In this document: positions 34,979-42,529 of the stretch, piece after piece
How the letters are laid out: each line of letters begins with the position of its first letter
Position numbering within the stretch: position 1 is the stretch's first letter
DNA from: Verrucomicrobiales bacterium
Lineage (GTDB): Bacteria > Verrucomicrobiota > Verrucomicrobiia > Limisphaerales > UBA11320
Assembly: GCA_016793885.1 (NCBI GenBank)
Contig: JAEUHE010000177.1
Location: forward strand, 1-64,000
Reading direction: 5' to 3'
Length of the DNA: 64,000 bases
Notes under the pieces: model-generated
What the model was told of the DNA's origin: nothing
The model's input: the letters and a program-made list of their open reading frames with translations, nothing else
Databases searched by the model: none
Position numbers and translations under genes: made by a program

Positions 34979-35509
34979 TCATTTTCCCGAAGAGCCAGCA
35001 CCTCTCCGCGGGAGAGGAATCGCGATCTTCCCACTCGCCACGACAACCGCAGGTCGCCCGGGATTCGCTTCCAGCACCCAGGAGTCGCGAGAGGTCTCCG
35101 GATTTCGGAGCCTCCAATGAATGCCAAACCCGCCAAAGTCCCCACCACTGATGACCGTAACTCGATCGTGCCCAACCTGAATGGTAGCCGGGCTCACAGC
35201 CCGCAGAGGTTCCGGAACCAGCCCATCGGAGCCGCGAATCGTGCAGAGAAGATTGGTGTCGGGCGTCGTCCGGTAGAGTTGCTCGCAGGCGGTTGCAAAC
35301 TCCTGATGGTACGGAGCCGACATCCTGACGAAACGGCGAAGACCATGGAATTGAGCCGCTCCGACCCGGAGAGACTCAAAAACAAGAAACCAGGCACCTA
35401 AGCCAGCCGCAAGCAGGATGAACCCCCAAATGATGAACTTGGCGTTGCGCCGACAATAGAGCCGTGCGATTTCATAAGCACGACCCGTTATGGAGGAGGT
35501 TTCTTGCAT
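34979..35509 (-). CDS. Single-pass membrane protein of unknown function
   Basis: A 176-residue protein with a short basic N-terminus, one membrane helix (about residues 25-46, FIIWGFILLAAGLGAWFLVF) and a soluble domain of about 125 residues outside the membrane. That domain has two cysteines (in FATACEQLYRT and NLLCTIRG) that could form a disulfide. It also contains a glycine-rich turn VISGGDFGGFGIHWRL. No family is recognised. It is followed on the same strand by no close gene, so it is probably a single unit. Confidence 0.7.
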   Translation of the reverse strand: MQETSSITGRAYEIARLYCRRNAKFIIWGFILLAAGLGAWFLVFESLRVGAAQFHGLRRFVRMSAPYHQEFATACEQLYRTTPDTNLLCTIRGSDGLVPEPLRAVSPATIQVGHDRVTVISGGDFGGFGIHWRLRNPETSRDSWVLEANPGRPAVVVASGKIAIPLPRRGAGSSGK

Positions 35510-35642
35510 AGCTCTTGGCCGCCGACCACATCAGTGAGGGTGAAGCTCCTGAAGGCTGCCCTCAAATTCCCTCGCTGCGATCTCCGTGGCCCCGGTGTGA
35601 AAATTCCCCGATTCTCGCTCGTTGAAGGACATGACCAAGTCC

Positions 35643-36140
35643 CTAGGCCTGCCCCCCAAAGCTGACAAAGTCATCCAGGTCCAAGACATCAAACCAGGTG
35701 GCGATATCCTCCCGTTCCGGGCCCACGCTTTGGTGATACTTGTGGAAGAACTCGCGCGATTCCACATCGGTCGGCACTCGACGCTCATGATACGCGCTCC
35801 AGGCCTCAATCTGCCACGGATTCAATGTCGTCTTCGAATTCGCGTGGATCCAGTCGAGGATCGCGCTATCCCCTTTACCCAAGGCCAACTGTTTGAGCAT
35901 CGCCGCCGCGTCCACACCCGTAAAACGAAAGAAATGTTGGTCGAGCGGGCAGTTGTAGTTGTACTCCCCGTTTCGGCCCGCGAGCGAAGCGCGGCCTTTG
36001 TCCAAGATGCGTGGCAGGACGGCGAACCCACCCAAACGCACTCGAGCGCTGCGGGGCGCCCGCTGAGTGAGGTCCAGAGAAACGATCTTGGACTTGGACT
36101 TGGATCCCGGTTGAGAGGTCTTCTTCTTAGCAGCTGTCAT
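35643..36140 (-). CDS. DUF5069-family protein
   Basis: A 165-residue soluble protein. After a Lys/Ser-rich start (MTAAKKKTSQPGSKSKSK), the sequence has the DUF5069 pattern. This includes LDLTQRAPRSARVRLGGFAVLPRILDKG-type text, NYNCPLDQHFFRFTGVD, W-I-H-A-N-S and RREFFHKYHQ-like segments. The ATG at 36140 is chosen over a longer frame because the extension shows no family similarity. DUF5069 proteins are common in Verrucomicrobia and Planctomycetes and have no known function. Neighbours give no further clue. Confidence 0.82.
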   Translation of the reverse strand: MTAAKKKTSQPGSKSKSKIVSLDLTQRAPRSARVRLGGFAVLPRILDKGRASLAGRNGEYNYNCPLDQHFFRFTGVDAAAMLKQLALGKGDSAILDWIHANSKTTLNPWQIEAWSAYHERRVPTDVESREFFHKYHQSVGPEREDIATWFDVLDLDDFVSFGGQA

Positions 36141-36323
36141 GAAGCAAGGTGACACCCTCCACGCCTCTGAAGTCAAGCAGCGCGGCATAATTGCCCACGG
36201 ATCCACGCTCACAACTCATCGCGAAGAAAGCTCTTCGATTCTCGGATCAAGCCATTGATTGAGCAGATCGACTAGAATATTAGAGCAAAAATCCGAGCTC
36301 AAAAGGTGCCAAACTCCGATTAC

Positions 36324-36851
36324 CTAATGAAGCACGGGAACCCTAGGAAATTGAACCTGTGCCGCGTTCGTGGTGATCCCCTTCAAACGAACCGACATCC
36401 CCCGCAAGGTCGGTTCAAACTCGAACCCACGTCTTAGTCCAACCCACCCTCGCTTGATACTCAAGTCTCGCTGGATGTTAGGATCTGGGTCGAAGCGAAC
36501 CTCGAAAAGGCACCGTTTCCCTTTCTCATCAATCTCGACAAGTCTAACCCATACGACCGCCCTCGGACCCGGACGAACCCACTTCCCCAAAGGAACCTCG
36601 ATCACGGATGAGTAGTGAGTGAGCGTTCGTTTCTCGCCTGGTTTTAGCACTATCGTCCTCGAGACACGCTCCTTAAGCAGCATCGACCAAGCGTAGATCG
36701 AATGGGCTGCTTGAGGAGACAGCAGTACGAATGCACACACCACTCCGATGGAGGCAAATCCTGCGACGAAAATCTTCGGTTTCCCAAGGAGCCGCATAAC
36801 TTTGGCCGATCTCAGTTGAGAGCTGAGCACTGACCATTTTTGTCGATCCAT
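36324..36851 (-). CDS. Membrane-anchored protein of unknown function
   Basis: A protein of about 175 residues with one membrane helix (IFVAGFASIGVVCAFVLLSP) followed by an extracytoplasmic beta-rich domain (SRTIVLKPGEKRTLTHYSSV, RAVVWVRLVEIDEKGKR). The start is uncertain. ATG at 36851 (MDRQKW) or 36797 (MRLLGKPK) are both possible, and anything longer would run into the family A element at 36894-37144. The family is unrecognised and the protein stands alone. Confidence 0.6.
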   Translation of the reverse strand: MDRQKWSVLSSQLRSAKVMRLLGKPKIFVAGFASIGVVCAFVLLSPQAAHSIYAWSMLLKERVSRTIVLKPGEKRTLTHYSSVIEVPLGKWVRPGPRAVVWVRLVEIDEKGKRCLFEVRFDPDPNIQRDLSIKRGWVGLRRGFEFEPTLRGMSVRLKGITTNAAQVQFPRVPVLH

Positions 36852-36893
36852 AGTGCGATCGCATCCGGGCGCAGACATATCTGACCCCGGCCC

Positions 36894-37144
36894 GAACCCA
36901 CAGGGTTCGCAGACATGAGCCGGGGGTGCGCGCACCCCCGGGACTGTTAAAAGTACGCAGCATCGCGCATCGATGCCACCGGCTTCTGCGACCTGCGTCA
37001 CCCGACTCAAGGAATCTAATCGGTTCCTCAGTCCGTTTGCCGACCGGTGGCACGCCTTTCAGGGTGCTGTTTAATAGGGGGCCGCCAGACCGGGGGTGTC
37101 GCTGCGCTCCACACCCCGGCTAATCTCTTTGAAGCCTGGGGTTC
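36894..37144 (+). repeat. Family A inverted-repeat element, full copy 3
   Basis: It is bounded by GAACCCACAGGGTTC at 36894-36908 and a degenerate GAAGCCTGGGGTTC at 37131-37144. Inside lie GCCGGGGGTGCGCGCACCCC, CAGCATCGCGCATCGATGCC, GGTGGCACGCCTTTCAGGGT and ACACCCCGGCTAATCTCTTT, in the same order as the copy at 406-657. It fills the gap of about 380 bp between the membrane-anchored protein and the sulfatase. Confidence 0.75.
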
Positions 37145-37233
37145 TCGGCTTCGGCCTCAGGAACTCATGCGAAGAATTGAGGATCCCCTAAAACTTGTCT
37201 AGTCCCTATTCTTGGAGGTAAAGATGAGAGGTG

Positions 37234-39075
37234 CTACCGCACTCCCACCGGCTTCAAAACCATCTCACGAACATCCATCACCGCGACACCCGGCTTTTTC
37301 TGCGGCTTGATCGCCAGGGTGTGGCGACCGGTGGGGAGATGAACTTTTCCTAAAGTTCGGCGCACAAAGTTCTGAAAATGTCCGGTATCCTGAACCACGA
37401 ATCGCAATGTTTGGTTCGCGATGGAGACATCGACGTCACTGCCACCGCTGCCCTTGCCGCATCCCTGCAGGATCTCCACTTCATACTCACCCCCTTGTGT
37501 CACCTCCAACTCCCAGCTGACCCAATCCTCCACCTTGGTCCAATACCCAATGGTGTTCTTGTGCGCGGGAGGTTCGTAGCGCACGTTCACGCCATGGATA
37601 ATCACCTCGTGGCCGGGCAGGCGGATCGTCCCGTCCAGTTCTGGTCGCAAGGGCACTTGAACATAGTTCGTATTGCGAACCGGCATCTGAGCCGACACGG
37701 ACTTGCGCCACTCATTCAATTGCCGAGCCATCCCGTTCGCGCGATCCGGCATCTCCGTGGCCAGGTTCCGTGTCTCGCCCGGCGTCGCCGCCAAGTCGTA
37801 GAGTTCCAAATAGCCGCTCTCATAAAACTCGATCAGCTTATACTGGCCATCACGCATCACCCCACCCGGACGACCGCCCTGGTTGCTGTAGTGCGGATAG
37901 TGCCAAAAGAGCGGACGGGCAGCAGGGGCGACGTTCCCCTTAAGCGTCGATGCCAAGCTACGCCCATCGACTGCCAATGCCGTGGCATCCAATCCAGCCA
38001 ACTCAAGCAAGGTGACATGCACGTCCATGGTGATGACGGGGGTGGATTCCGTGCGTCCTGAAGCAATGGTACCAGGCCACCAGGCGATCAACGGGACTCG
38101 AAGGCCACCTTCGTAGAGGTAACCCTTCCCGGCCCGCAGCGGCGCGTTGGACGTGGCCGGAGTATTGGGCCCTTCCTTAACGCTCAAACCTCCATTGTCG
38201 GACGTGAAGATCACCAGGGTGTTGCGGTCCAGCTTCCGTTCGCGCAGGTGAGCCATGATCTTCCCAACCCCCTCATCTAAACTCTCCAGCATAGCGGCGT
38301 AGATCGCATTGGTTTGCCCCCCCTCCAGGGACCCAGCACGCTTCCGATGCTTCTCCACCAAATCCGGGCGGCCGTGCAATGGAATATGGACCGAAACATG
38401 AGGAAGGTAGAGAAAGAAGGGTGCGTCCTTGGTCTCGTCGATAAAATGGATGGCACTACGGGTCAAAACCGACGAAAGCTCCTCTCCCTCCTCGGCTGGA
38501 AGCAGCCCCGGCACCGGTCCAGCCTGACTCCCGGGACGGAAAGGCGCCATCCGACGAAAACCGGCGATGTCGGGGGTCGCCAGCTCAAACCCTTGGTGGG
38601 TAGCTTCGAATCCCGCCCCTCCTAAATGCCACTTCCCCAAACATGCCGTTCGATAACCTTGGCCTCTCAATCGCTCGGCGAGCGTCTCCTCCTCCAAAGG
38701 AAGCTGCAGCCGAAAGTCAGGACGACGGAGCTTTTGATCCGACAGAATAGTGCGTCCGGGAATGAAATCGGTGAGGTGTAAGCGAGCGGGTGCTTTTCCC
38801 GTCATGAGCGCAGCCCGCGTCGGGGAGCATACGGTGCACGCGGCATAGGCGTCGGTGAACCGAATGCCTTCCCGAGCCATGCGATCCAAATGCGGTGTCT
38901 GATGGAACGAGCTGCCGTAACAGCCCAAATCAGCCCACCCTAGATCATCAGCCAGGATGACGATGATGTTGGGCCGGAGTTCCGCGGCCTGGGTCGGCAT
39001 CGTGAAGGGCACTAGGAAGAACGATGCGATCAGACTCAGGATCGAACCAAGTCGGAGCAAGCGGGTTGTGAACAT
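37234..39075 (-). CDS. Secreted formylglycine-dependent sulfatase
   Basis: A 613-residue type I sulfatase that hydrolyses sulfate esters, most likely on polysaccharides. The start at 39075 (MFTTRLLRLGSILSLIASFF) gives a signal peptide. The upstream in-frame text is translated repeat DNA. Motifs are PNIIVILADDLGWADLGCYG (metal aspartates D43, D44), and the signature C83-SPTR-AALMTG, whose cysteine is oxidised to formylglycine. Also present are GKWHLGG and FTSDNGG. After about residue 480 there is an additional beta-sandwich domain (WTKVEDWVSWELEVTQGGEY, HTLAIKPQKKPG), probably sugar-binding. The maturation enzyme (FGE or anSME) is not in the window. It is separated from the heme/WD40 gene by a palindromic repeat cluster. 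Confidence 0.93.
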   Translation of the reverse strand: MFTTRLLRLGSILSLIASFFLVPFTMPTQAAELRPNIIVILADDLGWADLGCYGSSFHQTPHLDRMAREGIRFTDAYAACTVCSPTRAALMTGKAPARLHLTDFIPGRTILSDQKLRRPDFRLQLPLEEETLAERLRGQGYRTACLGKWHLGGAGFEATHQGFELATPDIAGFRRMAPFRPGSQAGPVPGLLPAEEGEELSSVLTRSAIHFIDETKDAPFFLYLPHVSVHIPLHGRPDLVEKHRKRAGSLEGGQTNAIYAAMLESLDEGVGKIMAHLRERKLDRNTLVIFTSDNGGLSVKEGPNTPATSNAPLRAGKGYLYEGGLRVPLIAWWPGTIASGRTESTPVITMDVHVTLLELAGLDATALAVDGRSLASTLKGNVAPAARPLFWHYPHYSNQGGRPGGVMRDGQYKLIEFYESGYLELYDLAATPGETRNLATEMPDRANGMARQLNEWRKSVSAQMPVRNTNYVQVPLRPELDGTIRLPGHEVIIHGVNVRYEPPAHKNTIGYWTKVEDWVSWELEVTQGGEYEVEILQGCGKGSGGSDVDVSIANQTLRFVVQDTGHFQNFVRRTLGKVHLPTGRHTLAIKPQKKPGVAVMDVREMVLKPVGVR

Positions 39076-39120
39076 GGGCCGACTGTAACGGTGGGACCCT
39101 GTACTTTGCCAGCAGTTCTC

Positions 39121-39262
39121 TTTCGCCCGACCTGCTAAAGCAGGAACTCCATACCTCGGAGCAGTCTGTCCCCCGTACGGAGTTCCGCCTTCAGGCGGAG
39201 GCGGCCTCAACGTGAGATTGCGCGCCCAACCTGCTAAAGCAGGAACTCCGTACACCGAAGGG
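39121..39262. repeat. Palindromic repeat cluster (family D)
   Basis: CCTGCTAAAGCAGGAACTCC occurs at 39131-39150 and 39230-39249. Between them lie GTACGGAGTTCC (39175-39186), complementary to the GGAACTCCGTAC that ends the second copy, and the small hairpin CCGCCTTCAGGCGG. The region can fold into several stable hairpins. It lies between two same-strand genes and could end or stabilise transcripts. Confidence 0.75.
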
Positions 39263-39268
39263 TGCAGA

Positions 39269-42200
39269 TCAAGGATCGAAGGCCTTGAGCAACTGGCCGC
39301 TGCGACCGTCCCAGATCCGTAGAATGCTATCCTGGCCGCCTCCCACCACCCAACGGCCATCCGGTGTGACCGCCGCAGCCTGAACAAAGTCCTTCGCACC
39401 GCCAAAGGAGCGAACGGTCTTACCATCCTCGCTTACCAATCGCACCTGAGAGTCTCCGGAGGTCACCAGAGCTTCTCCGGTGGAGTCCACGTAACCGATG
39501 GAGGTCACTTCCTTCTCCGCACCGCCGATGGTCCGCTTCTGCTCGCCCGTCACATAGTTCCACAGCTTGATGACCTTGTCCGCCCCAGCGCTGGCCAGCG
39601 TTCGGGCATCGCGCTTCCAACTCACGCCCAACACATGATGAGTATGGCCCTCGAACGATCGGGCCATTTTGCCCGATTCCAGATTCCACACCTTCACGAA
39701 GCGATCCGAGGCCGAACTGGCGAGCAGTTTGCCGTCCTCCGAGAAATCGATGGAAAGCACGACGTCGCTGTGCGCGTTGGTGAAGTTGCGGAGGAGCTTG
39801 CCGCTGGCAACTTCCCACAGCAGAAGTTCGCCACTGCGGGATGGTTCCCCACTCCCGGTCGCCAGCGATTTGCCATCCGGACTGAACTGAAGGGCGTTAA
39901 CCCGACCAAGCATCGGTGAATGGGTTTCGTCGGTCCCGAGCACACGCACCAGGGACCATGAGTCTGAGCGACTGACTTTTACCGGAAGCGCGTTGCTGGA
40001 AACCATCACCAGGGAACCGGGAGATCCGAACACGATTCCAGCAGGACCTCCGAGCGCTCCTGCATAGGAGTCGATGCCGGCGCCGGTTTCCGCCCCCCAG
40101 GTCTGCACTTTGTTAAGGATGCCCGCAGTGGCGAGCATGGCGCCGTCAGGAGAAAACGCTGCGCTCAGCAGGGGTTGAACCGCATCGGATGCCCATTTCC
40201 GCGCTGCTTGCAGATCGGCGTCGACCTTCTTCGCAGCCGTCTCGGCAGCCTGCAAAGCACCCGCGGCTTCCGGCACTGCATCGGCCGCTTTCTTGGCGGC
40301 GCGTTGATTGGCCAGCCATTGATCCTCCGAGGATCGCTTGGCGGCGAGCAAGGTCTCAGTCTCCTTCTCAACCGCTTCCAACGCCTTAACCGAGGCGGCC
40401 AGTTTCTCCGGAGCTTGCTTTAACTTCTCGGCGATCTCAGCAGCTTTCTTATCCGCGGGTCCCTTCGCCTCGTTGGCTGCTTTGCGCTTAGGCTCAGCGT
40501 CCTTGGCGAAACGCTCGGCCACTTTGCGGGCATCCTCCAGAAACCCAGTGGCGGCGGCGGCCAGCTTCTCGGCGGTCGACTGCGCGGCGGCCAGCGATGG
40601 CGTTTTTCCGGCATCAGCCTTCACCGCTTCGGCCAGTTCCTTGGCCGCCTTGCCCGCGGCGTCGGCGGTTGCCTTGGCCTGCTCGACACGCTGCTGGGCG
40701 GCAGCGGCCTCCGCCTCCGCCTGCTTCGCGGCCGTCTCGACCGCATCGCGGGCTTCATTGGACTTTTGCAGCTCGATCGCCAGCTCGGCCGGGGCTTTCT
40801 CAGCCGCCGCTCGCGCCTCGACGGCTGCGAGCACCGCCTTCTGTTTCTCAGTCAGAGCCTTTTCAGCATTCACCCGATTCTCCAATGCCTTCGCGGCAAA
40901 ATCGGCCTCGGCCTTCTCCCGCTTCTTTGCTTCTTCCAACGCCCCTCGTCGGTAGGCCACTTCGCCTTGGGCAAAGGATACATTCCGCTCCAGCTTGTCC
41001 ACCGCAGCGGAAGCTTCGCGATCCCCCTTGATCTCCACGACCATCTTGCCGTCCTCCTCGTTCCAAACGCGGGCCACGGAGTTGGATCCAGTCGAGGCGA
41101 TGCGCTTTCCGTCGGGACGGAAAGCGACCGAGGTTACAGCGCCCCCCTGATCCATCTTTTTAACCAACTCACCTTTATCCAAATCCCAAACCCGGACCGA
41201 ACCCTCGCCGCCACCCGAAACCAATCGCTGACCGTTTTCCGGATGCATCGCCAAGGCCAAAACCGCGCCCTCATGCGCCTTCCACTCCTTGACGAGCGTC
41301 GCGTTGGTTTCGCCCGCTTCGGGAAGTTTCCAAACGCGAAGTTGCGAATCCGCGTGCCCGGAAACCAGGCGCTTGCCATCACGGGTCCAAGCCACCGAAT
41401 ACACGAGGGAGGGGGTATTCAACCACTGCATCGAAGCCCCGTTGGTGGCATTCCATACCCCCACGCGCTGACTGCCAGAAGCAGTGGCCAACTGCTTGCC
41501 GTCTGGGGAAAAACGCAGGGTGCGAATCGAGTGCCCATGAGCCTGCCATTGAGTGCGAACCATTCCCGACTCCGCGGTCCAGAGCACCACACGCCCATCG
41601 GCATGTCCGGTGGCGAGGCGCCTGGCTTGATCCATGGCATCGATGCTCGTGGGAGCGGCCAGCCCATCCGCCTTGAAGTCCAGCTGATCCTCCGTGCGAC
41701 TACGCTCCCAGAGTTTGACCAAGCGATAGTCTCCCGAAGCGAGCAACGATCCGTCCGCGTTGAAGGCCAGTGCATTGACCATGTCGCGATGGGCAATCCC
41801 GGGTTTGGAGTAGAGCCCCGATTTGACCAGCGCGGGATCGGTTAGGCGGTCGATGAAGCGTTGGGTGGGCACATGATAAATGGCGAGCTGGTTCGCTCGA
41901 CCACACGCAGCCAACTGACCATCCGCCGTCAAAGCCACCGCCAGAATCGGATTGATGCCCGCCGGAAGCGGTTCCCACTGAACCGTCTGACCGGCGCGAA
42001 CCTCTCCGGTGGCTCCTTGATCGATCCACAGTTTAATGAGGCCGAGTTGTTCCGGCTCAAAATCCACCGCTTCCACCTTGTTGTCTTTGGGAGGCATGAA
42101 CGGCTTCTCCTGGTGCGCCGAGACCTTTAGCAAGAGACTCTCGGCACCCTTCTTCGGAATCACGGCCGGACCGGATTCTCCCCCCTTGAGGATGTCGGCC

Positions 42201-42529
42201 GGAGTCTCCAGAACCAGGTCCGCCTTGGCTTTGGTGCGATTGTGGCAAGCCAGGCAGTTGTTGCGGAGCAGCGGGAGAATCTCTTTTTCGAAATCCACCG
42301 GAGTCGTGCGCTGGAGCTGGGTCACCTGCAAAACCCGGGACGCCGGTGCAGCGGCGGCAGGCTCAGCGGCCGAGGCGGCTAGGGAGCACATCAGCCCCAA
42401 GGCTAGGGTTGAAACACCCGCGATCAAGGTCGGGGGCGACGACCTGCGCTCAAGCAGCCCCGCCGCCGCTGATCTCGCATGGTCAAGCGCACTCCGGGGG
42501 CGGAGCAATGAAAGGGGAAGAACACTCAT
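39269..42529 (-). CDS. Heme-motif protein with two WD40 propellers split by a long coiled coil
   Basis: A 1086-residue exported protein, last gene of a five-gene operon. After a signal segment (about 33-55) comes a planctomycete-type cytochrome domain with heme motif C92-LA-C95-H96 and the MPPKD text typical of it. Seven WD40 repeats follow (about 195-505, e.g. LRFSPDGKQLATASGSQRVG), then about 285 residues of Ala/Lys/Glu-rich coiled coil. Seven more WD40 repeats run to the end (e.g. IDFSEDGKLLASSASDRFVK). The protein therefore probably forms two complete propellers joined by a long rod. Its ATG (42527-42529) overlaps the TGA of the preceding gene (ATGA), indicating translational coupling. 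It is likely a periplasmic scaffold with one heme. Confidence 0.9.
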   Translation of the reverse strand: MSVLPLSLLRPRSALDHARSAAAGLLERRSSPPTLIAGVSTLALGLMCSLAASAAEPAAAAPASRVLQVTQLQRTTPVDFEKEILPLLRNNCLACHNRTKAKADLVLETPADILKGGESGPAVIPKKGAESLLLKVSAHQEKPFMPPKDNKVEAVDFEPEQLGLIKLWIDQGATGEVRAGQTVQWEPLPAGINPILAVALTADGQLAACGRANQLAIYHVPTQRFIDRLTDPALVKSGLYSKPGIAHRDMVNALAFNADGSLLASGDYRLVKLWERSRTEDQLDFKADGLAAPTSIDAMDQARRLATGHADGRVVLWTAESGMVRTQWQAHGHSIRTLRFSPDGKQLATASGSQRVGVWNATNGASMQWLNTPSLVYSVAWTRDGKRLVSGHADSQLRVWKLPEAGETNATLVKEWKAHEGAVLALAMHPENGQRLVSGGGEGSVRVWDLDKGELVKKMDQGGAVTSVAFRPDGKRIASTGSNSVARVWNEEDGKMVVEIKGDREASAAVDKLERNVSFAQGEVAYRRGALEEAKKREKAEADFAAKALENRVNAEKALTEKQKAVLAAVEARAAAEKAPAELAIELQKSNEARDAVETAAKQAEAEAAAAQQRVEQAKATADAAGKAAKELAEAVKADAGKTPSLAAAQSTAEKLAAAATGFLEDARKVAERFAKDAEPKRKAANEAKGPADKKAAEIAEKLKQAPEKLAASVKALEAVEKETETLLAAKRSSEDQWLANQRAAKKAADAVPEAAGALQAAETAAKKVDADLQAARKWASDAVQPLLSAAFSPDGAMLATAGILNKVQTWGAETGAGIDSYAGALGGPAGIVFGSPGSLVMVSSNALPVKVSRSDSWSLVRVLGTDETHSPMLGRVNALQFSPDGKSLATGSGEPSRSGELLLWEVASGKLLRNFTNAHSDVVLSIDFSEDGKLLASSASDRFVKVWNLESGKMARSFEGHTHHVLGVSWKRDARTLASAGADKVIKLWNYVTGEQKRTIGGAEKEVTSIGYVDSTGEALVTSGDSQVRLVSEDGKTVRSFGGAKDFVQAAAVTPDGRWVVGGGQDSILRIWDGRSGQLLKAFDP

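Noticed and set aside
39076-39426. N-terminal extension of the sulfatase
   Set aside because: The extra residues are translated family D repeat DNA, while a clean signal peptide starts at 39075.
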